DNA from: Paenibacillus paridis
Lineage (GTDB): Bacteria > Bacillota > Bacilli > Paenibacillales > Paenibacillaceae
Length of the DNA stretch: 64,000 bases
NCBI RefSeq assembly: GCF_006345825.1
Contig: NZ_VCIX01000092.1
Span: forward strand, 868,001 to 932,000
Direction: 5' to 3'
Shown here: piece by piece, positions 1 through 8,578 of the stretch
How the letters are laid out: each line of letters begins with the position of its first letter
How positions within the stretch are numbered: position 1 is the stretch's first letter
Position numbers and translations under genes: made by a program
Notes under the pieces: generated by a model
What the model saw: only the letters and a program-made list of their open reading frames with translations
The model's database searches: none
What the model was told of the DNA's origin: nothing

Positions 1-122
1 CGTTAATCGTTTTATTTCATAAATATTTGAGCAAGCATCCTTCATCCTGCATGTAGAGCAAACGATTGGCTTGCAGTTGATGATGAACCCAGCATGGCTT
101 TAGGTAGAGAGGGGTTCTGCAA

Positions 123-713
123 GTGAGTAAGATTGGTATTATGGGCGGAACCTTTGACCCCATCCATATCGGCCATTTGATAGCGGCAGAAGCGGCCCGT
201 GAGCAGTGCGGTCTCGATGAGGTATGGTTCATTCCGTCTTATGGTCCACCGCTTAAACCGAATGAACCTGGAGTGAGTGGACAGCACCGCTATGAAATGG
301 TTTGCAGCGCGATTGAAAGCAACGCGGCTTTTCGCGCGTTAGATCTTGAGCTTCAGCGCGGAGGGGTAAGCTACTCTTACGATACGGTGATGGAACTCCG
401 GAAACGTTATCCGGAGCATGCTTTTTCCTATATTATCGGCTCGGATCGGATCAATGATTTGCCGCAATGGTACAAAATTGAGCTTCTCGCTGATCTTGTT
501 ACCTTTATCGGCTTGTCGCGTCCGGAAACTCCCATTCACTTAGATGCTCTTCCTGTCTACTTACAGGAGAAGATCAAGCTTATTCATATGCCGGCTATCG
601 AAATCTCTTCAACTGTCATTAGAAGCAGAGCGAGTTTTGGGCAATCCGTTCAATATTTGGTGCCGGACTCGGTAAACAGCTATTTGAGGAGGCACAGGTT
701 ATATGAATCGTGA
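123..713 (+). CDS. nadD: Nicotinate-nucleotide adenylyltransferase
   Basis: Cytosolic NAD-biosynthesis enzyme that joins nicotinate mononucleotide and ATP to form deamido-NAD. The 196-residue product opens with the nucleotidyltransferase signature GGTFDPIHIGHL (about residues 8-19, with the HxGH motif) and ends with the ISSTVIRSR motif typical of NadD; the length is normal for the family. The start is GTG at 123, preceded by a GAGAGGGG ribosome site. It is the first complete gene of the window and overlaps yqeK by 11 bases, so the two are translationally coupled. I see no gene in bases 1-122, which probably belong to the upstream part of the same operon. The identification is firm; the upstream promoter lies outside the window. 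Confidence 0.95.
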   Translation: MSKIGIMGGTFDPIHIGHLIAAEAAREQCGLDEVWFIPSYGPPLKPNEPGVSGQHRYEMVCSAIESNAAFRALDLELQRGGVSYSYDTVMELRKRYPEHAFSYIIGSDRINDLPQWYKIELLADLVTFIGLSRPETPIHLDALPVYLQEKIKLIHMPAIEISSTVIRSRASFGQSVQYLVPDSVNSYLRRHRLYES

Positions 714-1257
714 GGAAATGATCGCTAAGGTAAAGGCAGAAATGCCGGAGCGGAGATGGCTCCATACGCAAGGCGTGATGGAGACTGCCGTGATTTTGGC
801 TAATCGATACGGCGAGGATCCCGTTCGAGCCGAGCTTGCAGCCATTTTGCATGATGTTGCCAAGTATTGGCCTACGGAGAAAATGGCTCAGATCATTCGT
901 GAGCGAGCCTTGCCGCCAGAGCTGCTGCTCTATGATAAAGAGCTCTGGCATGCTCCTGTTGGAGCTTGGGTGGCTGAGCATGAATATGGGGTGTCGGATC
1001 AGGAAGTGCTGGATGCGATCCGGTATCATACCTCAGGGCGCAGAGGCATGAGCAAGCTGGAGAAAATCGTATGCTTGGCTGACTATATGGAGCCAGGCAG
1101 AGATTTTCCCGGGGTTTCGCTCATCCGCGAGCTGAGTGAGCAGGATTTGAACCAAGCGCTGGTTGCTGGCTTCAATTCAACGATTTCCTTCTTATTAGAA
1201 AAGAAAAAACGGATTTTTCCGTTGACGGTAGAGGCACGAAACGGTTTATTAGAATAA
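703..1257 (+). CDS. yqeK: YqeK-type HD-domain Ap4A hydrolase
   Basis: Predicted symmetrical bis(5'-nucleosyl)-tetraphosphatase of the HD superfamily. The 184-residue protein carries the metal-binding pattern: a first His in LHTQGV (about residue 21), the HD pair in AAILHDVAKYWP (about 49-50), a later WHAPVGAWVA segment, and D in LADYMEPGR. YqeK proteins are known to hydrolyse Ap4A to ADP and commonly sit beside nadD. The start ATG at 703 lies inside nadD and follows GAGGAGG. rsfS follows 21 bases later. The assignment to the YqeK family is firm from sequence and context; the precise substrate is inferred from the family. Confidence 0.9.
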   Translation: MNREEMIAKVKAEMPERRWLHTQGVMETAVILANRYGEDPVRAELAAILHDVAKYWPTEKMAQIIRERALPPELLLYDKELWHAPVGAWVAEHEYGVSDQEVLDAIRYHTSGRRGMSKLEKIVCLADYMEPGRDFPGVSLIRELSEQDLNQALVAGFNSTISFLLEKKKRIFPLTVEARNGLLE

Positions 1258-1278
1258 TGACTAATAGGAGGCTGAGCA

Positions 1279-1626
1279 ATGGCAGTGCATTCGGATGAAT
1301 TGTTACAATTAACGGTCGCGGCAGCAGAAGACAAAAAAGCGGTGAACGTTGTTGCTTTAAATTTGAAAGAGATATCCTTGGTAGCGGACTATTTCGTGAT
1401 TTGCAGCGGTAACTCGGATACTCAGGTGCAAGCAATCGCGACCGAAATCCGCAAGCAAGCAGATAAAAGCGGTACGCGGGTTCGCGGAATCGAAGGCATG
1501 GACTCGGCAAGATGGGTCCTTATCGATTTAGGCGATGTTATCGTTCACGTGTTCCACCGCGAAGAACGCGAATATTACAATATTGAGCGTCTCTGGTCAG
1601 ATGCGAAGGTTGTGGAGTTCGCATGA
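1279..1626 (+). CDS. rsfS: Ribosome silencing factor RsfS
   Basis: Binds uL14 of the large ribosomal subunit and blocks joining of the subunits under starvation. The 115-residue product has the hallmark segment ADYFVICSGNSDTQVQAIA and the C-terminal block with GDVIVHVFHREEREYYNIE, both diagnostic of the RsfS/YbeB family. ATG at 1279 follows AGGAGG with 7-base spacing. It is the third gene of the nadD operon and overlaps the next gene by 4 bases (ATGA). Gene order nadD-yqeK-rsfS is conserved in Bacillales, which supports the call. Confidence 0.95.
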   Translation: MAVHSDELLQLTVAAAEDKKAVNVVALNLKEISLVADYFVICSGNSDTQVQAIATEIRKQADKSGTRVRGIEGMDSARWVLIDLGDVIVHVFHREEREYYNIERLWSDAKVVEFA

Positions 1627-2573
1627 CTTTTGAAGCCGGCACGACTCAAATTCTAAGGGTGGCACGAGAAGTGTCGCCCTATGGATATTTCTTGACGGAT
1701 GACGAGTCGGATGTCCTTATGCATTATACCGAGCTCGTCGGCTCCAAGCCTAAAATCGGCGATCAAGTGGAGGCCTTTATCTTTTATGATTCAGAGGACC
1801 GTTTGGCCGCTACGATGAAGAAGCCGCTGCTGCAGCTTGGTGAGCTGGCGCGTCTGAAGGTTGCGGACGTACACCCGAGGCTGGGCTGTTTTCTGGAGAT
1901 GGGTCTAGGCAGGCAGCTATTGCTTCCGCTTTCCGAGCTGCCAGAGAGCATTGAGTATAGACCGCTTCCAGGCGATGAAGTGTTTGTTGTGATGAAGCAT
2001 GACAAAATCGGAAGATTGGTCGCCAAGATCGCATTTGAAGAAGAACTCTCGGAGCTCGTATTCGCTGCTCCTGAGAGCTGGAACAACCAATGGGTCGAAG
2101 GCTGGGTGACAAAGACGCTTCAGCTCGGTTCGTTTGTGATGATTGATGGCGGCGTCGTGGGTTTTGGCGTTTATGGACTAATTCCTAGCGCTGAGCGCAT
2201 TCGGCCGCTTCGTTTGGGTGAGCGCGTTAGTGCGCGCGTCACCTTTATTCGGGAAGACGGCAGAGCCAATCTCTCGATGGCGCAGCGGAAGGAAGTGGGA
2301 CGCATCGAAGATGCGGACCGTATCCTTGCATTTATCAAAGAACGCCCAGGTGGCGGAATGCCTTATTCCGATCAGACGGACGCGGATATTATCAAGCAAA
2401 AATTCGGAATTAGCAAAGGTGCTTTCAAGCGTGCCTTGGGTAAGCTGATGAGAGAGAGGTTGGTTACCCAGAAGGGCAGCTGGACGTATTTGGCCGTTGA
2501 GCCTGCGGCCGAGCAGTCGGTAGACCCTTCGGCTGCAGCTGTTTCTGATGCTGAAGGAGCGGATGGACAATGA
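1623..2573 (+). CDS. cvfB: S1-domain RNA-binding protein CvfB (YitL-like)
   Basis: Predicted RNA-binding protein of 316 residues with tandem S1-like OB folds and a C-terminal winged helix, the architecture of CvfB/YitL. Visible S1-like blocks include PYGYFLTDDESDVLMH (about residues 19-34), the segment VHPRLGCFLEMGLGRQLLLP (about 80-99), and GSFVMIDGGVVGFGVYGLIP (about 168-187). The winged-helix part contains the motif KQKFGISKGAFKRALGKLMR (about 259-278). The C-terminus is an Ala/Ser/Asp tail. The start overlaps rsfS (ATGA) and the end overlaps the methyltransferase (ATGA), so the protein is co-translated with both. CvfB homologues influence virulence-factor expression in staphylococci; the molecular target here is unknown. 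Confidence 0.85.
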   Translation: MTFEAGTTQILRVAREVSPYGYFLTDDESDVLMHYTELVGSKPKIGDQVEAFIFYDSEDRLAATMKKPLLQLGELARLKVADVHPRLGCFLEMGLGRQLLLPLSELPESIEYRPLPGDEVFVVMKHDKIGRLVAKIAFEEELSELVFAAPESWNNQWVEGWVTKTLQLGSFVMIDGGVVGFGVYGLIPSAERIRPLRLGERVSARVTFIREDGRANLSMAQRKEVGRIEDADRILAFIKERPGGGMPYSDQTDADIIKQKFGISKGAFKRALGKLMRERLVTQKGSWTYLAVEPAAEQSVDPSAAAVSDAEGADGQ

Positions 2574-3340
2574 CCCGTTCCTATGGACAGTTCGCAACTG
2601 TCTATGACCGGCTTATGGAGGATATGCCCTATGCAGATTGGCTGGGGTTTGCAAGAGCCGGCTGGTCGCATTATGGCGGCATGCCTTCGACGGTTGTCGA
2701 TCTGGGGTGCGGTACGGGGAGTTTATCTATCCCGCTTGCCCGCTCGGGTTGCCACGTCTACGGCATCGATCTTTCCTCAGACATGCTGACTGTTGCCAGA
2801 AGCAAATGGGACGAGCTGCCTCAGCAGCTTGCTAGACCTCGTTCGGGTTCGATTCGATGGCTTCAGCAAGACATGCGCGAATGGGAGTTACAAGAGCCCG
2901 TAGATGCGGTTATTTCGTTTTGCGATTGCTTAAACTACCTCACGGAGGAGTCGGATATTGAAGCCGCCTTCCGAGCCACTTATGCGGGTCTGCGGACGGG
3001 GGGAACCTTTCTGTTCGATATGCATCCCCCAAGCCAACTGATTCGTTACGCTGAGGAACAGCCGTTTACTCTTGATGAACGTGATGTCGCTTATATATGG
3101 ACATGCGATTTTGAGGAAGAGCGCTGCGAGATTGAGCATCATCTTACTATTTTCTCCCGCGAGGAGGATTCTAGGTTTTACCGGTTTGAGGAATCCCATG
3201 TCCAGCGCGCTTACGATCCAGATTGGATTGAAGCAGCTTTGCGCCGTGCAGGCTTCCAGACCGTTGACCGCTATGCGGATTTCGAATTCGCGCCTGCGGA
3301 TCATGAATCAGAGCGCCTTTTCTTCGCAGCCGTTAAATAA
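2570..3340 (+). CDS. yqeM: Class I SAM-dependent methyltransferase (YqeM-like)
   Basis: Small soluble methyltransferase of 256 residues. The Rossmann SAM site is clear: motif I VDLGCGTGSLSIP (about residues 43-55), followed by VYGIDLSSDML and the acidic/aromatic loop SFCDCLNYL. It is the last gene of the nadD operon, overlapping cvfB by 4 bases with GAAGGAG ahead of ATG, and a strong terminator follows 28 bases after the stop. In Bacillales a YqeM methyltransferase follows yqeK/rsfS, although here cvfB is inserted between. The substrate is unknown; the symbol rests on context and similarity to that family. Confidence 0.8.
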   Translation: MTRSYGQFATVYDRLMEDMPYADWLGFARAGWSHYGGMPSTVVDLGCGTGSLSIPLARSGCHVYGIDLSSDMLTVARSKWDELPQQLARPRSGSIRWLQQDMREWELQEPVDAVISFCDCLNYLTEESDIEAAFRATYAGLRTGGTFLFDMHPPSQLIRYAEEQPFTLDERDVAYIWTCDFEEERCEIEHHLTIFSREEDSRFYRFEESHVQRAYDPDWIEAALRRAGFQTVDRYADFEFAPADHESERLFFAAVK

Positions 3341-3368
3341 GCTACTGCGCTCGCTGCGCTAGCCATCC

Positions 3369-3414
3369 AAAGAGAGTCCTAAGAGGTCTGCTCAGACCCC
3401 TCAGGACTCTCTTT
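3369..3414 (+). terminator. Terminator of the nadD operon
   Basis: A 22-base-pair inverted repeat starting AAAGAGAGTCCT, with only two G-U type mismatches, closes on a very small loop and ends in CTCTCTTT. It lies 28 bases past the methyltransferase stop. The run of T is short, so it may act in either direction. Confidence 0.75.
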
Positions 3415-3493
3415 GCTGTCTGCCTTCCAGTCCGGCAGAATAAGCAGCATTCAGCCTCTAGAGAGTTTAGATGCGATAGCTAGAAAAAGAGCA

Positions 3494-3541
3494 GAAGTAG
3501 AAGCGGAAGTAGAACCGGAAGTGGAACCGGAAGTGGAAGAA
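3494..3541. repeat. Four 12-base tandem repeats
   Basis: Four imperfect copies of GAAGTAGAACCG in tandem. A short open frame reads it as an acidic E-V-E-P repeat, but there is no ribosome site and it lies directly after a terminator. I treat it as non-coding and as the left border of the palindrome array. Confidence 0.7.
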
Positions 3542-3572
3542 CTAGCAGAAATAGACGCTCAAGGACTGGCGA

Positions 3573-4303
3573 TAAGCACGTATGTGTTCTTATAACAACA
3601 GATGTTGAGGCTTGAGGCTTGTTAGAACCTATGTGTTCTTACAACACACCAGTTGTTGGGGTTTGAGGTCTGTAAGCGCATATAGGTGCTTACAAGCGTA
3701 ATTTGTCGAGTGCGGATGCCGAAACGTTGGCGATAAGCACGTATAGGTTCTTACAACACACCAGATGTTGGGTTTTGAGGTCTGTAAGCGCATATAGGTG
3801 CTTACAGACGGAATTTGTCGAGTGCAGATGCCGAAACGTTGGCGATAAGCACGTATAGGTTCTTACAACACACCAGCTGTTGGGGTTTGAGGTCTGTAAG
3901 CGCATATAGGTGCTTACAAGCGGAATTTGTTGAGTGCGGATGCCGAAACGTTGGCGATAAGCACGTATAGGTTCTTACAACACATCAGCTGTTGAGGTTT
4001 GAGTTCTGTAAGCGCATATAGGTTCTTACAACACAACCAGCTGTTGGGGTTGAGGTCTATAGGCGCATATACGTGCTTACAAGCGGAATTTGTCGAGTGC
4101 GGATGCCGAAACGTTGGCGATAAGCACGTATGTGTTCTTATAACACACCAGATGTTGAGGTTTGAGGTCTGTAGGCGCATGTAGGTGCTTACAGACGGAA
4201 TTTGTCGAGTGCGGATGTCGAAACGTTGGCGATAAGCACGTATGTGTTCTTATAACACATCAGCTATTGGGGTATCAGGCCTGTAAGAACCTATGTGTTC
4301 TTA
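3573..4303. repeat. Array of 14 related 20-24 base palindromes with a 112-base period
   Basis: A gene-free stretch built from a roughly 112-base unit. The block beginning AATTTGTCGAGTGCGGATGC recurs at 3700, 3812, 3924, 4087 and 4199. Each unit carries two palindromes that fit TAAGNRCNTATRNGYNCTTA: a 24-base form (TGTAAGCGCAT...GTGCTTACA) at 3671, 3783, 3895, 4007, 4058 and 4170, and a 20-base form (TAAGCACGTATA...TTCTTA) at 3573, 3622, 3734, 3846, 3958, 4121, 4233 and 4284. The linkers contain CAGCTGTTGGGG and CCGAAACGTTGG. The copy at 4007 is a hybrid of both forms. No convincing coding frame or ribosome site is present. Bases 4304-4625, to the right, show nothing I can name. Confidence 0.85.
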
Positions 4304-4625
4304 TAACTCACCAGCTGTTGTAGTAGGTGGTTTGGGTGCACATAAGTTTGCAATTAGTCAGGAAAAGAATAGCTAGTAGAATGATATGAAGCGATAACGA
4401 TGCAAGCGGGAGTATTACTTGGAGTGAATTGATGGTTGCTTGGTTGCATGTCTCGTAGATGTAACCTTCTATCTGGAATCAACATATAGTGTTATATAGA
4501 AGAATGGTTGGAATACAAGTCTGATTGCATTATTTTATCAGGGATGCCTTGTTGAACGACAACTGTTATCAAAAAATACAATCAGACTATTGCATATGTC
4601 TAGATATTGTGTCTCAAGAATCCAG

Positions 4626-4847
4626 TTACTCGCGTAGCGCATCCTTAAGTCGGCTGTTCATGCCTGCTGCTGCAGATGCTTTTCGAACGGAATCGAGCTT
4701 CATTTTTTTGATTAATTGGGTCGTTTCTTCCTGCTCTTTTTCTAGATTTTCGATGTAATCCAGCAGCTCTGGCGCCGTATATCCGGCATCCTTGAACAGT
4801 TTATCGATCGTTTCCCGTATTTGTTCTGCAGTTGTTTTTTGGTTCAT
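4626..4847 (-). CDS. Small coiled-coil hypothetical protein
   Basis: A 73-residue charged, largely helical protein (starts MNQKTTAEQIRETIDKLF) with a central Glu/Lys-rich helix EQEETTQLIKKMK that could form a coiled coil. ATG at 4847 is preceded by GGAGG with 5-base spacing; an in-frame TTG 12 bases upstream overlaps that ribosome site and is less likely. It has no membrane segment or cysteine. It is divergent from the nrdIEF promoter. I do not recognise a family. Confidence 0.6.
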   Translation of the reverse strand: MNQKTTAEQIRETIDKLFKDAGYTAPELLDYIENLEKEQEETTQLIKKMKLDSVRKASAAAGMNSRLKDALRE

Positions 4848-4955
4848 CCTGGCCTCCAAAATAGCAATAAAATGTCACTATCCCATCATATCCGCATCTG
4901 GTAAAATAGTCGAGTGCGCCAAAAAAATAGATTAATATTTTCTCCATAATTTTCA

Positions 4956-5006
4956 TTGACTACTCCTATATATTGATGTAGAATCAAAAACATCAACTAC
5001 ATATTG
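4956..5006 (+). promoter_or_regulatory. nrdIEF promoter with two NrdR boxes
   Basis: A sigma-A type promoter TTGACT (4956-4961), 17 bases, TAGAAT (4979-4984). NrdR box cores lie at 4966-4975 (CTATATATTG, inside the spacer) and 4997-5006 (CTACATATTG, just after the start point). They are 31 bases apart, three helical turns, the usual spacing of paired NrdR sites. NrdR represses reductase genes when dATP/ATP is high, so repression of nrdIEF is expected. NrdR itself is outside the window. Confidence 0.8.
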
Positions 5007-5025
5007 ATGTTGATAGGTGCCTTCA

Positions 5026-5092
5026 ATGATAAACGTTAAGTTATCATGAACAAGCGCAACTGACGGAATTGCTAGTCAGAAGCGCTTTTTAA
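5026..5092 (+). terminator. Leader hairpin plus terminator-like hairpin upstream of nrdI
   Basis: Inside the nrdIEF 5' leader lie two hairpins. 5026-5047 is ATGATAA/TTATCAT with an 8-base loop. 5052-5086 is AAGCGC and CTGAC pairing with GTCAG and GCGCTT, followed by a T-rich run to 5092. The second has the form of an intrinsic terminator between promoter and gene, so attenuation is possible. Alternatively it is only a structured leader. Confidence 0.55.
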
Positions 5093-5124
5093 TTGCTTAA
5101 AATCAGTAAGGGAGCGAACGTGCT

Positions 5125-5484
5125 ATGCTAGTTGTCTATGATTCCAAAACAGGTAATGTCAAGCGTTTCATCAAAAAATTGAACATGCGGGCAGTGCCTA
5201 TTGATGAGAAGGATGAAGTGGACGAGCCGTTCGTGCTGGTTACGTACACAACAGGGTTCGGCCAGGTACCGGAGAAAGTGACGTCGTTTCTTGCGAGCCA
5301 CTCCGACCTGCTCCGCGGCGTTTCTGCCAGCGGCAACCGAAACTGGGGAAGCGGGTTCGCCAAAAGCGCGGACACGATTTCACAAATGTACGATGTTCCC
5401 GTTATTTTAAAGTTTGAGCTGTCCGGTACCAATCAAGATACGCAACATTTTGTCGAAAGGGTGCGAACCATTGAAACATATTGA
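5125..5484 (+). CDS. nrdI: Ribonucleotide reductase flavodoxin NrdI
   Basis: Flavodoxin-like FMN protein that supplies oxidant to build the dimanganese-tyrosyl radical cofactor of NrdF. The 119-residue product starts MLVVYDSKTGNVKRFIKKL, the FMN phosphate loop, and carries TYTTGFGQVPEKV and the loop around GNRNWG (about residues 72-77) seen in NrdI. ATG at 5125 follows GGGAG. It is the first gene of the nrdIEF operon and overlaps the nrdE start by 14 bases. Expected regulation is by the two NrdR boxes upstream. Length and motifs are typical. Confidence 0.95.
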   Translation: MLVVYDSKTGNVKRFIKKLNMRAVPIDEKDEVDEPFVLVTYTTGFGQVPEKVTSFLASHSDLLRGVSASGNRNWGSGFAKSADTISQMYDVPVILKFELSGTNQDTQHFVERVRTIETY

Positions 5485-7555
5485 ACTGAACAACGAATTG
5501 ATGCAGCGCGGTGCTGACGGATTTTACCAGCTGGATAAAGATAAAGAGGCAGTAGCTGCATTCATGGAAGAAGTAGACGAGAAAAGCGTAAAGTTCGACT
5601 CCCTCAAGCATAAGCTAGAATACCTCATCGAAAACGACTACTACGATAATGTATACGACAAGTATACATACGATCAGGTGGAAGCAGTGTTCACCCTGAC
5701 CGCGAATAGCGGCTTCGAATTCCAATCCTACATGGCAGCATCGAAGTTCTATAAGGACTACGCGATGAAAACCAACAACAAATCACAATATCTTGAGCAA
5801 TACTCCGATCGGGTAGCGATTGTTGCCTTACATTTGGGCGAAGGCGACGCAGCCAGAGCACTCCGCATCGCTGAAGCGATGATCGATCAACGTTTGCAGC
5901 CTGCAACACCAACCTTCTTGAACGCCGGCAAGAGCCGTCGCGGTGAGATGGTTTCTTGTTTCCTATTGGAGATGGACGATTCCCTTAACTCGATCAACTA
6001 CGTGCTAGGCACATGTATGCAGCTCTCGAAAATCGGCGGCGGCGTTGCGGTCAACCTTTCGAAGCTTCGTGGACGCGGTGAGCCGATTAAAGGCGTAGAA
6101 GGCGCTGCAAAAGGTATCATGCCGGTACTGAAGCTAATGGAGGATGCTTTCTCCTATGCAGACCAAATGGGTCAACGCAAAGGCTCAGGAGCAGGCTACT
6201 ACAACATTTTCGGCTGGGATATTATCGAGTTTTTGGATTGCAAAAAAATTAACGCAGACGAGAAGGCACGGATTAAAACGTTGTCGATCGGTCTGATCAT
6301 TCCGAATAAATTTTATGAGCTTGCTGCTCAAAACAAACCGTTATTTGTGTTTGGCCCGCATTCCGTTCAGAAAGCATACGGTAAACATCTAGATGACATG
6401 GATATGGATGAAATGTACGAGGAATTGCTTGCTAACGAGCTTGTAACGAAGAAAAAAGTAATGAATGCACGCGACATGTTGACAAAAATCGCCTCGATTC
6501 AGCTAGAATCCGGCTACCCATATATTATGAACAAATCGAATGCGAACAGCGTTCACGCACTGAAGGATATCGGTTCGATCAAAATGTCCAATCTGTGTAC
6601 GGAAATCTTCCAACTGCAAGAGACTTCCGAAATTAAGGATTATGGCTTTGAAGATGTCATTCAACGCGATATTAGCTGCAACCTTGCGTCCCTTAACATC
6701 GTGAACGTTATGGAGCACAAAAAAGTAAAAGAATCCGTTCATGTTGGCATCGAAGCCTTGACGACGGTCAGCGACTTGTCTAATATCGACAATGCGCCTG
6801 GCGTTCGCAAAGCAAATGAAGAGCTGCATTCTGTCGGTCTTGGCGCAATGAACCTGAATGGTTACTTGGCCAAAAACAAAATCGCTTACGAAAGCGAAGA
6901 AGCGAAGGATTTTGCTGGCGTATTCTTTATGATGATGAACTACTATTCCCTTGAGCAAAGCATGGAAATCGCCAAAGAACGCGGCATTACATTCAAAGAT
7001 TTCGAGCGCTCCGAGTATGCCAAAGGAACGTATTTCACTCGCTATGAAGAGACGGATTACCGTCCGAAAACCGACCGCGTTAAGGAATTGTTCGAAGGGA
7101 TGGAAATTCCTTCGCCCGAAGACTGGTCTGCGCTTAAAGCCAAAGTGCAAGAGCACGGCCTGTACCATGCCTACCGTCTTGCGATTGCACCGACACAAAG
7201 CATTTCGTATATCCAAAATGCGACTTCAAGCGTGATGCCGATTGTAGAGCATATTGAAACGCGTACGTATGCGAACTCAACAACGTATTACCCAATGCCG
7301 TATTTGGCTCAAGAGAATTACTTCTACTACAAATCGGCTTACAATATCGATCAATTCAAGCTTATTGATCTCATTGCAGAAATTGGCCAGCACGTAGATC
7401 AAGGCATCTCGTCCGTATTGCACGTAAATAGTAACGTAACGACCCGAGAGTTGGCACGTTTCTATGTTTACGCTGCACAAAAAGGGCTCAAATCGCTTTA
7501 TTACACAAGAACGAAGCGGCTTTCCGTTGAGGAATGCACGAGCTGCGCCGTTTAA
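5471..7555 (+). CDS. nrdE: Class Ib ribonucleotide reductase, large subunit NrdE
   Basis: Catalytic subunit that reduces ribonucleoside diphosphates with NrdF and a NrdH-type glutaredoxin. I start it at TTG 5471 (LKHIELNNEL...), with GAAAGGGTG upstream; this gives 694 residues, the normal NrdE size, and a 14-base overlap with nrdI. Visible features: FLLEMDDSLNSINYVLGTCM, the glycine-rich SKIGGGVAVNLSKLRGRG, the active-site loop with NLCTEIFQL, PTQSISYIQNATSSVMP, and the C-terminal redox pair in VEECTSCAV. It lacks the long N-terminal ATP-cone of class Ia enzymes, as expected. nrdF follows 46 bases later. Confidence 0.95.
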   Translation: MKHIELNNELMQRGADGFYQLDKDKEAVAAFMEEVDEKSVKFDSLKHKLEYLIENDYYDNVYDKYTYDQVEAVFTLTANSGFEFQSYMAASKFYKDYAMKTNNKSQYLEQYSDRVAIVALHLGEGDAARALRIAEAMIDQRLQPATPTFLNAGKSRRGEMVSCFLLEMDDSLNSINYVLGTCMQLSKIGGGVAVNLSKLRGRGEPIKGVEGAAKGIMPVLKLMEDAFSYADQMGQRKGSGAGYYNIFGWDIIEFLDCKKINADEKARIKTLSIGLIIPNKFYELAAQNKPLFVFGPHSVQKAYGKHLDDMDMDEMYEELLANELVTKKKVMNARDMLTKIASIQLESGYPYIMNKSNANSVHALKDIGSIKMSNLCTEIFQLQETSEIKDYGFEDVIQRDISCNLASLNIVNVMEHKKVKESVHVGIEALTTVSDLSNIDNAPGVRKANEELHSVGLGAMNLNGYLAKNKIAYESEEAKDFAGVFFMMMNYYSLEQSMEIAKERGITFKDFERSEYAKGTYFTRYEETDYRPKTDRVKELFEGMEIPSPEDWSALKAKVQEHGLYHAYRLAIAPTQSISYIQNATSSVMPIVEHIETRTYANSTTYYPMPYLAQENYFYYKSAYNIDQFKLIDLIAEIGQHVDQGISSVLHVNSNVTTRELARFYVYAAQKGLKSLYYTRTKRLSVEECTSCAV

Positions 7556-7601
7556 GTTTTAATTTAATAGACGCTTACGTAGCAAAGAAGGAGCTCACCA
7601 A

Positions 7602-8558
7602 ATGAAAGCAGTGAACTGGAACCGCCCGGATGACGATTTCACCCTAACATTCTGGCAGCAAAATGTAATGCAATTTTGGACGGATGAAGAAATTCCGTTA
7701 TCGGATGATAAGATGGATTGGATGGAAATGACGGACGCTGAGCGCACGCTTTACAAAAACGTGCTCGGCGGACTGACTTTGCTCGATACGATTCAAGGCG
7801 GCATCGGCATGCCGAAAATTTTGGAGCATGTGGATGGCTTGCAGCGCAAAGCGGTACTGTCGTTTATGTCCATGATGGAGCAAATTCATGCTAAATCGTA
7901 CAGCAGCATCTTCACAACACTTGCATCTGGCGAGGAAATTGATGAGATTTTCCAATGGGTCGAGCAAAATGAACAGCTGCAAAAGAAAGCGACGTTGATC
8001 TCTTCCTGGTACTCGAACATTACGGGCCCGAAAGAGCTTTATAAAGCGATGGCAGCATCCGTATTCTTGGAGAGTTACCTGTTCTATAGCGGCTTCTTCT
8101 ACCCTCTTTATCTGGCTGGCCAAGGTAAAATGACGAGCAGCGGCGAAATTATCGATTTGATCCTTCGTGACGAGAGCATCCATGGCCTATACGTCGGCGT
8201 TCTTGCCCAAGAGCTGTTCCAAACGTTCAGCCCTGAAGATCAGGCTCAACTGCAAATCGAGCTTTATGCTTTGCTTAACGAGCTTTATGAGAATGAAGTG
8301 ATCTACACCGAGCATCTGTATGCACCACTGGGCCTTGCGGAGGAAGTGAACGTTTATGTCCGCTACAATGCGAACAAAGCGCTGATGAACCTTGGCATGG
8401 AGCCGCATTTCCCTGAAGAGCCGGTTAACCCGATCGTGTTCAACGGAATTAGCACCCATACGAAGCAGCATGACTTTTTCTCGAAAAAAGGAAACGGTTA
8501 TGTGCGTACGATTCACGTAGAGCCACTGAATGACGATGATTTTGTTTTTAACTTTTAA
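7602..8558 (+). CDS. nrdF: Class Ib ribonucleotide reductase, small subunit NrdF
   Basis: Radical-generating dimetal subunit of 318 residues. Metal ligands and radical region can be seen in ERTLYKNVLGGLTLLDTIQGG-type helix (shown partly), EQIHAKSYSSIF (E and H ligands with the candidate radical Tyr), ESYLFYSGFFYPLYL, and RDESIHGLYVG (E and H ligands). The C-terminus NDDDFVFNF is the tail that docks on NrdE. ATG at 7602 follows AAGGAG with 8-base spacing. Last gene of the operon; a long hairpin terminator follows. The organism also has a class II enzyme in this window (nrdJ). Confidence 0.95.
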   Translation: MKAVNWNRPDDDFTLTFWQQNVMQFWTDEEIPLSDDKMDWMEMTDAERTLYKNVLGGLTLLDTIQGGIGMPKILEHVDGLQRKAVLSFMSMMEQIHAKSYSSIFTTLASGEEIDEIFQWVEQNEQLQKKATLISSWYSNITGPKELYKAMAASVFLESYLFYSGFFYPLYLAGQGKMTSSGEIIDLILRDESIHGLYVGVLAQELFQTFSPEDQAQLQIELYALLNELYENEVIYTEHLYAPLGLAEEVNVYVRYNANKALMNLGMEPHFPEEPVNPIVFNGISTHTKQHDFFSKKGNGYVRTIHVEPLNDDDFVFNF

Positions 8559-8578
8559 TCCAATCACATAGCTATAAA

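Noticed and set aside
3413..3595. Acidic E-V-E-P repeat peptide
   Set aside because: It begins inside a terminator, lacks a ribosome site and is built from 12-base tandem repeats.
3690..4184. Coding frames through the palindrome array on both strands
   Set aside because: They simply translate the repeats, lack ribosome sites and read through inverted repeats on either strand.
3573..4303. CRISPR array
   Set aside because: The repeats are regular, but the linkers between palindromes are themselves conserved rather than unique, the period is 112 bases, and no cas gene is present.
5007..5124. Cobalamin or other known riboswitch before nrdI
   Set aside because: The leader is only about 130 bases and has no B12-box-like sequence; the hairpins look like a dyad plus a terminator.
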